DNA of 64,000 nt from Oligoflexus sp. (GTDB lineage Bacteria > Bdellovibrionota_B > Oligoflexia > Oligoflexales > Oligoflexaceae): NCBI GenBank assembly GCA_014378195.1, contig JACMOC010000084.1, forward strand, positions 1 through 64,000. The letters run 5' to 3'. Below the pieces are notes generated by a model. The model was not told the DNA's origin. It saw nothing but the letters and a program-made list of their open reading frames with translations, and did not search any database. Numbering within the stretch: position 1 is the first letter of the stretch; the number at the start of each line of letters is the position of its first letter. A program made the translations under genes and the position numbers. Shown here piece after piece: positions 42,046 through 51,400 of this stretch.

Positions 42046-43338
42046 CTACCGCCCTGCGGCCTGGGGCTGGTTCGTCCTGCTTTGTCGCCTTTGTCTTTGG
42101 AGAGCCGCACGAGCCGCACTTCGTACCATAGGAGATGGATCTTCATTTAACAAGCTGTCTAAGAGCGCTCCGGCGAGGCAATCGCCGTTGGGAAGCGGCA
42201 AAGCCTGACAAATCTCGACTCGAATCCATGCGTGAGCTTGATTATGCAAAAGTTTTAAAAATATTTCGAGCAAACTCTTTTCGCCACCGTGGCGCTTCAT
42301 ATGGTCAATAACAAAGCGTAAAGCGACAGGGCTTAGGTATTGACCTTCTTTTTCGATAAGGTTTTGGAGCTGCGGGGACGACTCTTTGGCCAGGATTTGC
42401 AAGGACGTCGCTTGATAGGGTGATGGGAGGTCCTGCAAATGCAGACTCTCACCAAGTTCCTGCCATCGACTGAAGGCAAACTGCATGCACGTCAGCTCGT
42501 AGCCTTTATTGCTGAGGCGGAAGAGGGGGCCCTGGCTGCGGCGCGCCTGAGGTTCTTCATAAATCAAACCATTACGGGAAAGCAGCCGGAGATCGGCGCC
42601 GAAGAGTTCGGACGTCGCGAATGCCTCGAGGTCCTTAGCTGATTTCCCATCAGGGAAACAAGCAGTAAGCATCGTGCTCAGAGAAATGAGGTAGTCTCGA
42701 TTGAGTTTGTTTTTAGAGGTGGAGGGATCACGTTGCAAAACATTTTTGAGTCGATAGAGATCCATGTTGGCTGGGGATTCGTCGAGCTCCGCAAAGATAC
42801 GCTCCATGATTTTATTGAGCTGTTGCGTGAGCTCTGGGGCAAATTGAAAAACGTCCTCATCACTGCCGACGTTGAGAGCGTTTTTTAGCAAAGTAAGAAC
42901 GTTCTGGCCGAAGCCGAGGTCGATCGCGAGACTCTCTTCATCGAGGGAAATGAGCGAGCATACGATGAGATGTTCCAAAAACTGCTCTTCATAATCATCG
43001 GCCGACCAATCCAACTCGCGCGGTGTATAGCTATGTAAAACGTCCAGGGCTGATTCAACCATTTGAGCGCTGAGCGATCCCGGGATATGATACTCGCTGT
43101 TGAGAAAATCAATGGCCAGTTCAGGAAGAAGCGCGGCATGGTGCCACTGCCTGTGCCGAATTAAAAGATAACTCAGATCAAAACACGCGCTGCGGACGAG
43201 GGCAGGGCTGAGGCTCCGCGGATCGGTCTCCTGCAATAGCATAGAATATATCGAGTTTTGCAGCTTTTTTACGATAGGCTGTAGGCTCTCTTGATTGAGG
43301 GCTTGTGATTTGCGTGTGAAGCTATTCAGGATATCCAA
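42046..43338 (-). CDS. Helical-repeat protein of unknown function
   Basis: Unrecognised 430-residue protein. TTG 43338 is preceded by GAGG at six bases and gives a plausible N-terminus (LDILNSFTRKSQ...). The frame stays open to 43611, but that part overlaps the start of the divergent 1846-residue gene and has Cys-rich, unlikely sequence. The product is almost all helix; the C-terminal ~130 residues look like HEAT/armadillo-type repeats (LAGALLDSLLNEDPSPMVRSAARAAL). It is upstream of the DUF4301 gene in the same direction and divergent from the giant TPR gene. Confidence 0.7.
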   Translation of the reverse strand: MDILNSFTRKSQALNQESLQPIVKKLQNSIYSMLLQETDPRSLSPALVRSACFDLSYLLIRHRQWHHAALLPELAIDFLNSEYHIPGSLSAQMVESALDVLHSYTPRELDWSADDYEEQFLEHLIVCSLISLDEESLAIDLGFGQNVLTLLKNALNVGSDEDVFQFAPELTQQLNKIMERIFAELDESPANMDLYRLKNVLQRDPSTSKNKLNRDYLISLSTMLTACFPDGKSAKDLEAFATSELFGADLRLLSRNGLIYEEPQARRSQGPLFRLSNKGYELTCMQFAFSRWQELGESLHLQDLPSPYQATSLQILAKESSPQLQNLIEKEGQYLSPVALRFVIDHMKRHGGEKSLLEIFLKLLHNQAHAWIRVEICQALPLPNGDCLAGALLDSLLNEDPSPMVRSAARAALQRQRRQSRTNQPQAAGR

Positions 43339-43494
43339 AGGACGCCTCGTCTCTGCCGCAGGCCGCGGCCGTCTATAATTTCGTAAACTTCCCTTATATT
43401 GTACCGACAAGACACACGATGAAAGAAGACTTGATTCAGCAAAATTGATGACGGGACTCTGGAAACGAGTGTCAGTGCGAAAAAGGTTGATCCC

Positions 43495-46400
43495 ATGACT
43501 GCAAGAAACCTGCAAAATTTGAATACGGACCTGGAAGAAACGGGCTTTGTCCAAACGGACGGCGATCGCTTCCGCTGGGAGACGCTGCGTGGTAAAAGTG
43601 CCAAACGGCATGAATTGCCATGGGAAATCGTTGGTTGGGAGCTTGAAGCGCGGGGGACCGAACTTTATCAGACGAGTTTCGCAGCGCGGCTAAATGCCGA
43701 TCATTTCCTTCAGAATTGCGAAGATCTCCTAAGGGATCGATTCCCGGCCTTCCGTAAGGTGGCCTTGCAGGACGACAAGAAGGGTGGACACTGGATCCTG
43801 ATCGAATTTCTCGATCGCGGACTGGACGCCGACCAAAGCCGTCTGATCGAAAGCGATGACCCGATCACCGGCGACCTTCCCCACGGGCTTGCAGCCGTTC
43901 ACCTCTCTGTGATTCAAGCAGTTGGTCAACTTTCTTTGTTCATGACCAAACACTGTTTCATCGGCAATACCCCCGGCTCCTTGTTTATCGAGCTGCCTAA
44001 GCTTTTGAATTTAGCGCTTTTTGGGACCGCCCTTTCAGACAAAACAAATTTCAACGCCTATCTTCTGACACTTCGTAGCGAAGAATTGCGTTCGTCACTC
44101 ATAGAATTTTGCCAGCTTCCCGAATTTGTTCATAACCTTCTCATCGACAAGGGAACTGCTGAAGCCGGGTTTGGGCAGATTCGCCTTGGGTTTGAAGGTA
44201 AGAATTGGCATTTGAGCTGGTCGCATGGCGAGGAAGTTCCCGAGCTCCTCGTTCCGCCAATGGAAATCCTGGAGCAAAAAGAAGTCGCCCGGCGGTTCCA
44301 ACGGCTCGATGAACTTATCCTCCTCGAAGATTTCGCGGGTGCCTTAAAACAATGTCAGGAGTACCTCGAGAAAAACCCTCAATCGCTTTACCTCATCCGT
44401 CGATGGGCGTTTCTGAGCCTTTGGGCCGGTATCGATTTTGACCAAAAATACCTCGACCTGATGATGAAGTTTGACCCTACGAACTACATGACTCTATCCC
44501 TTTGGGTCCGCCATGGCCTGAAGTCGATCAACACCGATGTTTTGCTCGAAAATCTCTCAAAACTGGGCTCAAGCCTCGGGCAGAATATCGTCGATTTTGA
44601 AGTCCTCGATATCACAAGCCTGACCTTGCCCGAGATGCTGGGCGACGCATGGAACCAAAAAGATGATCAACGCGCGGTGAGTTGTTACGAACGCGTACTG
44701 CTTGCGCGCGGCGAGATCCCCCGGATTCTTGTAAAGCTCATTCGTCTCATGCGCGATACCGATGATGCGTCCGCTGAAGAATCGTATATGGACAGACTCC
44801 TCTCGTGCGAAGTTCCAACCCGAACGCGGGCAGCGATTTATTTTCGGCTTGCCGAAATCAAACAGAAAATGGATCCGGCTGATGCTTGTCAGTGGGCTTT
44901 AAAGAGCTGGCACACCAATCGCGGGCATGTTCGTTACGCTATCCTTGCCGCAGATCTCCTCATTCAGTTGGGCCGCTCGCAGGACGCGGCGCATGTCCTT
45001 GTTGAAACGTCCGAGCTGCTCGAAGGCAAAGCAGGTGAGATGCGTCTCGAACTCGAAATAAAAATCGCCGGTATCTGGCTTGAGCATATGCAAAGGCTTG
45101 ATTTGGCCGCTGAACGCGTGACGCGCGCTTTGGAACTCATCCAGGATGAGGTTCAGGTCTACGATGAAATTATTCGCCTCGTCCAAAAACTCGACGACGC
45201 ATCCCTCCTTTTGAATGTCACAAAACGTGCCTTGGTACTCGCTGATAGCAAGCGTGATTATGAACGGATGGCACTGTACGTGCAGGTCCTCATCGACCTT
45301 GGCGATGCTGAAAAAGACGTTGCCGTTGCCACAGATATATTTACTGTTGTTCTGAAAAACTCACTTTTGCCACCATCCACTATTCAGACCCTTTTCAAAC
45401 GGGACGATTTGCAGCTTCCCTTCGCCGAGATCGTGGAGGCTTTGGAGGCACACATTGTGCTTCTCAGTCCCGAAGAGCAAGGGATTTATTTGCAAATGCT
45501 CGGGGATATGAGCCAGGATCGGCTTGAAGTTCCCGAGCGTGTTCTTGGCTATTATGAAGGTGCACTCAACCTCAATTCGATGCACGCGCGTAGTTTTGAT
45601 TTCCTCGACTCGTATTATTCGCGTATGGGAATGAACGCCCAGAGATTCACCTTGCTGCAGAAAAAACTCACACAGGCTACGGGTGGAGAGCGCGCAGTTC
45701 TTCTGCGGGAACTTTACTACTTTGATGAAGGCGTCTCGGACGCGGACAAAGATTCTTATGCGCTGCAAATATTGTCTGCGGATGCGGATGATGTTGGTCC
45801 CGTTGAAGAACGACTTTCCGTTTACGAACAAAATCATAACGGCGAAGCCATCCTGCATTTAACGACTCTATTAAAAACGCATAACGTGGATGAGGGCGTG
45901 ATATCAGGCTTTGTGCGCAGCGCCCTTAACTCAGTGCAAAGCATACAGAGCAGTAATCGCCACCTTTGGTTGATTCAACTTTTGGGACGCCTTCGGGAAA
46001 TGGGGGAAGATGCGCTCGAAATCGCGCGTCTGACAGTTCAATATCTTTGGGATGCTGACGAGAAGACCTGGGTGCGCGGCCCCTTGGCTCTACTGATCAG
46101 TCGTGGCGAGATCCCTGACATCGCGCCGGGTGAAATGCTGACCATCATCGAGGATGATAATCTCAAAGTCGATCTTTTGCTGCAGCTCGCGGATCGAGCC
46201 ACTGATTTTGAGGAAATAATTGCTTACGAACGCGAAGCTTTGCGCTTGGCACGCGAGATTCCTGGCTTTGTCAAAGTCAAACTCGATATCCAACGCCGCC
46301 TGGCCTTGAAATCGGAGTTCACTGTTGCCGAGCTTGACCAGTTCCTGAAGGAGGGCAAAAGCCTTGGTCAGGAAAGTGATAGTATTCAATACCTTACAAG

Positions 46401-49035
46401 CCAATTGCGGCATAGTACCCACGGTGATCTCCGGACCTATGTCTTGGAGCATATCCAGGACACGATAGCCAAGGGGTCGATAGCTGCGGATGACGGCACG
46501 CTGCTCGTGCAAACCTTGCTCGAGATGCCCGACGCTGATTCCCTGCCTCTGCGGCTCACATGGTTAACCCGATTTGGGATCCAAACATCTCTCCATGATT
46601 TGGCTTCACTTGAACTTATTCTGGGCGATAGTCTCTACTGGGAAAATGAAGACCTGCTGCTCATTCTCATAACCCACGTCCTTGAGACGACAGGTCGAAG
46701 TGAAGAGACGAAAGGCCTTATCAACACCTTCCTTTTGCGCATTTTGAGCCAGAAAAAAGATAAGCTGCTTAAGGTCTTTATCGAACACGATCTCATAAAA
46801 CCAGTTCTTGACAATGCGACGCTTCGAGCGGCAACGGATTATTTTCTCGCAAGCCGGGACTCGCACTCCTTCCTGCAGTATTGGTCGCAGAATTTGCTCG
46901 CACTGGAAGAACGCCAGGAATCCATTGAGTTCCTACACTATTCTCGCCGTGCATTTGCCACGCTTGAACTCAGCCGAATATTCTTTGAGAAGATCGAGGC
47001 CGTAATCGACAGTGCAACGCACACGCTCGATCCACACGTTCTTTTCGAAGTCAAACTCTTTTTCGCTGATTATTTGATCGAAACCAACAGTTCGTCTCGC
47101 AAAGCGCGCAATCTGCTGGAGAGCATGTATGCGGAGCGTCCAACCGAGTCACGCGTATGGGGCGGACTCATTGCCCTTTATCGTGAGGCAAGAGCCGACT
47201 CGGATCTCTATGAGCTCCTGCACAAAGTTTTGCCTTCGCTCAAGGACGATCCGCGACCACTCAAGGAATATCAGTTGTCTGTCGCGGGGCTCGAACTTGA
47301 GTTCAATGAACTGTCAGCTCGTATGGCAATGCAAAAGGACAGCTCTATCCAGGAGCTTCCCATAGGCTTTGATTTTTCGCACCTGGAGACCGTCGCGAAA
47401 CAAACGAGGGCTGAAGCGATAACCGTTCTTTCGATGCCAGTGCACGAGGCTCGCGATGCTGAAAGACCAGACGTGCAAGCACCTGTGTTTGAGTTGGGCG
47501 ATATGAGTTTGACATATGAACGGTCGCGTATGGTGCTCGAGGAGGAAGCCGACCGTAGAGATGAAGAAAGCCACCAAAAGTCGGATTTTGATCCGAGCGG
47601 TTTTTCCATGCAGAACGAGTCAGCTTTTGCATTTGGGAATGATACAAGGTTTGATGCGATGACGACCAACCAGCCGCCATCAGCTCTTCCCATGCATACG
47701 CAAGTAGCTGAGCTGCCTGATTTCAACTCTCAGTTCCGACTTGATGCGACCGAAACCGGAATGAAGCTCAAACTTGAACTGGATTCCGTGTCCTTGTACG
47801 AACACACAAACGTTTATACACCAAATCCGGACCTGCGCAGTAAACTGACGATTCCGCCCCCATTGCCTCCATCTCCTACGGCCCTTCGCCTTGAGGATGA
47901 TGAGGAGGAAATGATGTCCTCTGAACCGATCGCTTTCGAAAACGGTCCGGAGTCTGTCATGCCCGAGTTGGGCCAGACTCATATTGCACCTGAGCCGGCT
48001 AAAGCCCGAGGTGACCTCTCGGCTGCATGGCGACATAGTGCGCGCACCCACACGCCGGACGTGGGGCTTTTGAAGGAGCTTTTGAATAATCCTCTCGCCA
48101 ACGGTGTGGAGCAGATTGTGGCGGTCCAGGCCGCGGCTCTGATCGAAGATAAAATCGCCCTGCTGGACACGTTCCCGCAACGCGTGTGGCGGGACCCTGA
48201 GTCCATACGATTTGAATTGAAATGGACGGATCGCATGACGCGTGAAATGTTCCACCCCGGCGTCAAGAGTCCTCTGGCTCGACTACTCAAGGCTCTTTAT
48301 CCCCTCTTTATTCAAGCTTTTGGTCAGGAAATGGGACTCTCAGGCGTAGCCGATCGTCTCAAGATGCGTTCCGATGAAGTTCTCAAAATCCGTCGTCCTA
48401 TAGAATTTATGGACGAAGTCATACAAAGAACGAATCTTCGCTATTACGTGGCATCGCTCCAGGAGAATGGCTACCATCTTTATCATTTACCGTCGATAGG
48501 CGATCGATTCCAATTCGACTTCGAAAAACGCGACATCTATATCGACCGTTCGCATTATATGGCAGCACCTCCCTCGCATATTTTTCATCGCCTTGCATTT
48601 CTGCTCAGGGCCGTGAGTCTCGACTACTTCCCGTTTCTTCACCTGAGTCCCGGTGGCGAGATTTTCCCGTTCCTGATGAAGTGCAAACGTTCTCTCGATC
48701 AGACCGATGGCGTAAAACGTGTGCTTGGACTTGAAAAAGATCCACTGAAGGCTGTGCTGGCGCAAGCTAAGGACCGCGATTACATCGCGCATCTTTTTGC
48801 CGAACTGGGCAGTTTAAGTGCCGATCGCATCAGTCAGACGAACTCCCATTTCATCGAGCAGATTTATCGCTTGAACCTTGCGGAAACTCTTGATCTGATT
48901 GGTGTAATCGAAACGATTTCAGGAGTGGATCTCTGCAATCCGCGCGCGAACCCTTTCCAGCGCATCAGCCAGTCAAGCTCAGCGAAGAGCATCCTGGCGT
49001 TTGCGGGGGATTTAAAGTTCGTTCAGAAGTTTTAA
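43495..49035 (+). CDS. 1846-residue TPR protein
   Basis: Unrecognised giant cytosolic protein. Residues ~1-260 are a distinct N-terminal domain resembling degenerate kinase-like or conserved myxobacterial/Bdellovibrio modules (GHWILIEFLDRG, FIELPKLLNLALFG). Residues ~270-1290 are TPR-like helical repeats (RLDELILLEDFAGALKQCQEYLEKNPQ and others). About 1300-1500 is an acidic low-complexity linker. About 1500-1846 is a compact C-terminal domain (WRHSARTHTPDVGLLKELLNNPLANGVEQ...). No membrane segment. AAGG lies eight bases before the ATG. The coding frame is unbroken over 5.5 kb. Partner and role are unknown. Confidence 0.9.
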   Translation: MTARNLQNLNTDLEETGFVQTDGDRFRWETLRGKSAKRHELPWEIVGWELEARGTELYQTSFAARLNADHFLQNCEDLLRDRFPAFRKVALQDDKKGGHWILIEFLDRGLDADQSRLIESDDPITGDLPHGLAAVHLSVIQAVGQLSLFMTKHCFIGNTPGSLFIELPKLLNLALFGTALSDKTNFNAYLLTLRSEELRSSLIEFCQLPEFVHNLLIDKGTAEAGFGQIRLGFEGKNWHLSWSHGEEVPELLVPPMEILEQKEVARRFQRLDELILLEDFAGALKQCQEYLEKNPQSLYLIRRWAFLSLWAGIDFDQKYLDLMMKFDPTNYMTLSLWVRHGLKSINTDVLLENLSKLGSSLGQNIVDFEVLDITSLTLPEMLGDAWNQKDDQRAVSCYERVLLARGEIPRILVKLIRLMRDTDDASAEESYMDRLLSCEVPTRTRAAIYFRLAEIKQKMDPADACQWALKSWHTNRGHVRYAILAADLLIQLGRSQDAAHVLVETSELLEGKAGEMRLELEIKIAGIWLEHMQRLDLAAERVTRALELIQDEVQVYDEIIRLVQKLDDASLLLNVTKRALVLADSKRDYERMALYVQVLIDLGDAEKDVAVATDIFTVVLKNSLLPPSTIQTLFKRDDLQLPFAEIVEALEAHIVLLSPEEQGIYLQMLGDMSQDRLEVPERVLGYYEGALNLNSMHARSFDFLDSYYSRMGMNAQRFTLLQKKLTQATGGERAVLLRELYYFDEGVSDADKDSYALQILSADADDVGPVEERLSVYEQNHNGEAILHLTTLLKTHNVDEGVISGFVRSALNSVQSIQSSNRHLWLIQLLGRLREMGEDALEIARLTVQYLWDADEKTWVRGPLALLISRGEIPDIAPGEMLTIIEDDNLKVDLLLQLADRATDFEEIIAYEREALRLAREIPGFVKVKLDIQRRLALKSEFTVAELDQFLKEGKSLGQESDSIQYLTSQLRHSTHGDLRTYVLEHIQDTIAKGSIAADDGTLLVQTLLEMPDADSLPLRLTWLTRFGIQTSLHDLASLELILGDSLYWENEDLLLILITHVLETTGRSEETKGLINTFLLRILSQKKDKLLKVFIEHDLIKPVLDNATLRAATDYFLASRDSHSFLQYWSQNLLALEERQESIEFLHYSRRAFATLELSRIFFEKIEAVIDSATHTLDPHVLFEVKLFFADYLIETNSSSRKARNLLESMYAERPTESRVWGGLIALYREARADSDLYELLHKVLPSLKDDPRPLKEYQLSVAGLELEFNELSARMAMQKDSSIQELPIGFDFSHLETVAKQTRAEAITVLSMPVHEARDAERPDVQAPVFELGDMSLTYERSRMVLEEEADRRDEESHQKSDFDPSGFSMQNESAFAFGNDTRFDAMTTNQPPSALPMHTQVAELPDFNSQFRLDATETGMKLKLELDSVSLYEHTNVYTPNPDLRSKLTIPPPLPPSPTALRLEDDEEEMMSSEPIAFENGPESVMPELGQTHIAPEPAKARGDLSAAWRHSARTHTPDVGLLKELLNNPLANGVEQIVAVQAAALIEDKIALLDTFPQRVWRDPESIRFELKWTDRMTREMFHPGVKSPLARLLKALYPLFIQAFGQEMGLSGVADRLKMRSDEVLKIRRPIEFMDEVIQRTNLRYYVASLQENGYHLYHLPSIGDRFQFDFEKRDIYIDRSHYMAAPPSHIFHRLAFLLRAVSLDYFPFLHLSPGGEIFPFLMKCKRSLDQTDGVKRVLGLEKDPLKAVLAQAKDRDYIAHLFAELGSLSADRISQTNSHFIEQIYRLNLAETLDLIGVIETISGVDLCNPRANPFQRISQSSSAKSILAFAGDLKFVQKF

Positions 49036-49048
49036 GGGCGAGTGAGTT

Positions 49049-50713
49049 TTACTTGGGGTGGTACTGAATGACCCTGGCTTTGATAGTCTCGCTGAGATCA
49101 GCGGGAGGATTGAGGTCCAGGGTTTGTTTATAAAAGTTGTAAGCCTCTTTTTTATTTCCCATCCGTTCATAGATAGTCGCCAGGTTATAAGGCGAACTCC
49201 ATACCTTAGGATTGACTTCCATCACTTTCCCATACGTGATTAGAGCCTCTTTTGTTTTGCCCAGGTCAACTTCACATGCGCCGCGCATCTGCAATAAGCT
49301 TGCATTGAATTTGGGGAGGTAATCTTTCCCCCGTTCCATAGCTGTCAGGAGTTGCCCACACTGCTTGGACTTCGAGAGGGCCCGAATGAGTCGATACCAA
49401 AGGTTGGGATCAGTCGGAGAAAATCGCAATCGCCGCATGTAGATGGGAGGGAGCAACTGCGATTGATCACTTTTTTCCATCGATTCAATTGTTTTGTCTA
49501 GCGTATCGTCAGCTAAGATGGCCGCTACCTGGGTCTTACGGTTGTTGTAATAGTCGTGAATGAGATTTTTTGAAAATACGGAATTGATCCAGGCCATGAG
49601 CAGGTAGTTTTCAATCGCGTGCGGCCATTCCTCGAGGGCGCTAGCGACGTTAAGGTAGAGTGCTTCCTGCTGCCCCTTCGGCAATTTCTCTTCGATTTCC
49701 AAAAACAACTTAAACGTAGTTTCCTCAATATCAGGCGTATTGATCTTAGCTGGCTTGCCGAGCATCTTGGCAACCATCGCGAGCGCTTCCTGACACCGAA
49801 GGTCCAAAGTTTTGACCTTGGCACACTGCGTCGCCATGAGGTTTGCTTTAGTCACGTCGCCCGGAAGTTGAAGTTGAAACGCCCAGTAAGTGATTGATGG
49901 ATCCGGATTTTTGAGCCCCGCCGTTACAATTTCATCACGCAGCTTCTGATTGTTCTGCGCCTCTGCGCATACTGCCATATGCAAGCGAAGGCTGTTTACA
50001 CGATCAAAAGATTGCAAGGCATCGGTATACACAGCATTGACACGCGGACAATCTCCTAGCAAGAGACTATGAAGGGAGAGTAGCTGAAACGCAGACATCT
50101 GCGTGGCGTGTTTTGTATAAAAATCTTCGATCGCCGGAGTCGACTCAGGTTTTTCAATACTGGCTAGCAAGCTGCGAAAGACATTGAGTTCCCCGTTTTT
50201 TTGATACTCACGGAGGTCCATGCCTTTAAAGAGAACGTCATCGGCGTAAAAAATATCGTCGAGATAGGTGATGCGGTCACAATACAGTTTGTCGTTCGCT
50301 TTGCTTTGATACCAGGCGCAAATGCTGGCCTTCTTCTCGAGTTTCGCCGGATCAAATTTTTTGAATGTTGATTTCCAGCTAGCCGGGGCAACTTCGTGCT
50401 TTGTTTTCACGAGATCGGCGTTAATGATTTTCTTTTTGCCTGGCTCAAGCCAGAAACGAAGCTTTCGCGTCGTATACTCGGGAGCGGTGACGGTAATTTC
50501 GTTCCAGCCTGCTCTACCGTTCATTTCAATATTTATCCCCGATCCCATGATACCGTCCTGGAGGACACCGAGACCTTTAATCGGGGACTGAATTTCGAAA
50601 GTTGATTCCGGTTTTTTTGCGGCCGACACGGCAGGAGCCGCGATCATCGATGACGACGCACATATTGAAAGCGATAGGAAAAGGGACTTTAATGCTGTGG
50701 AGATGGAATTCAC
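49049..50713 (-). CDS. Secreted TPR protein
   Basis: 554-residue exported protein. The GTG at 50713 is chosen because AAGGAAC precedes it closely and it opens a signal peptide (ALKSLFLSLSICASSSMIAAPAVSA). An extension from a TTG to 50755 is possible. After a beta-rich segment (residues ~30-90, GINIEMNGRAGWNEITVTAPEY) come helices. At the C-terminus are two clear TPRs (ALITYGKVMEVNPKVWSSPYNLATIYERMGNKKEAYNFYKQTLDLNP). Its stop is 13 bases from the convergent giant TPR gene. Function unknown. Confidence 0.8.
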   Translation of the reverse strand: MNSISTALKSLFLSLSICASSSMIAAPAVSAAKKPESTFEIQSPIKGLGVLQDGIMGSGINIEMNGRAGWNEITVTAPEYTTRKLRFWLEPGKKKIINADLVKTKHEVAPASWKSTFKKFDPAKLEKKASICAWYQSKANDKLYCDRITYLDDIFYADDVLFKGMDLREYQKNGELNVFRSLLASIEKPESTPAIEDFYTKHATQMSAFQLLSLHSLLLGDCPRVNAVYTDALQSFDRVNSLRLHMAVCAEAQNNQKLRDEIVTAGLKNPDPSITYWAFQLQLPGDVTKANLMATQCAKVKTLDLRCQEALAMVAKMLGKPAKINTPDIEETTFKLFLEIEEKLPKGQQEALYLNVASALEEWPHAIENYLLMAWINSVFSKNLIHDYYNNRKTQVAAILADDTLDKTIESMEKSDQSQLLPPIYMRRLRFSPTDPNLWYRLIRALSKSKQCGQLLTAMERGKDYLPKFNASLLQMRGACEVDLGKTKEALITYGKVMEVNPKVWSSPYNLATIYERMGNKKEAYNFYKQTLDLNPPADLSETIKARVIQYHPK

Positions 50714-50842
50714 CGTTCCTTGGCTAACCTCGCTGATTAATTCCAGATTAACCAAGTATACGTCAACGGAAAGGGGATTGCGTGGTTAGAAACAGAAAGA
50801 CAGGTATCTTTTAGGATGAATGCGACAATATGACTGTATTGA

Positions 50843-51391
50843 TCAGGCCTCTTCGACTTCTTCTTCGTGATAACTAATTCCTGTTTCACCTAGGATCTTT
50901 GCGATATCAAGTATTCCGTTCACTTGATCGCCTCGTTTGCTGATCATAGAAATCAGTTCCGAACCCGATTTATTGTGGAGGCTCTGGACTTGAATTTGGT
51001 CGTGGTTCAAGGCCACGACATAGGTGATACCGTCGACTATGAGTCCTACGGTTACGTTCTCACAGCGGGCGATGATAATACGTGATTGGCCGTTGAATTG
51101 GGTAGTCGGGACCCCCAACATCTTTCTGAGGTTGATGGCAGGGAGTATAGTCCCACGCAGGTTGATGACACCTTCGATAAAACGCGGAGCCCTGGGAACG
51201 AAGGTGAGCTGATGCATCATAATAATTTCATTCGTAACTTCAATAGGAAGCAGAAACTCCTCCCGGTCAATCATCAGTCCTATAAATTGACGGACGGCGC
51301 TAAATTCAGTACTTTCGGGACTGCCGCCAAGCTCACCTCTTATGGTAAACATGCTGATTTCATTATTAAAAATCTCTACTGAGTTCGACAT
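50843..51391 (-). CDS. cheW: CheW-like scaffold protein
   Basis: 182-residue coupling protein. From ~35 to 165 it is a CheW domain (RQFIGLMIDREEFLLPIEVTNEIIM, FVPRAPRFIEGVINLRGTILPAINLRKMLG, GLIVDGITYVVAL). It joins chemoreceptors to CheA. The short N-terminal part and the acidic end (HEEEVEEA) are unusual additions. It lies nine bases downstream of cheA on the same strand. Confidence 0.93.
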   Translation of the reverse strand: MSNSVEIFNNEISMFTIRGELGGSPESTEFSAVRQFIGLMIDREEFLLPIEVTNEIIMMHQLTFVPRAPRFIEGVINLRGTILPAINLRKMLGVPTTQFNGQSRIIIARCENVTVGLIVDGITYVVALNHDQIQVQSLHNKSGSELISMISKRGDQVNGILDIAKILGETGISYHEEEVEEA

Positions 51392-51400
51392 GGGGTCTCC

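Noticed and set aside
43339-43611. Upstream extension of the helical-repeat gene
   Set aside because: It would overlap the first 117 bases of the 1846-residue gene and adds Cys-rich unlikely sequence; TTG 43338 has a good GAGG site.
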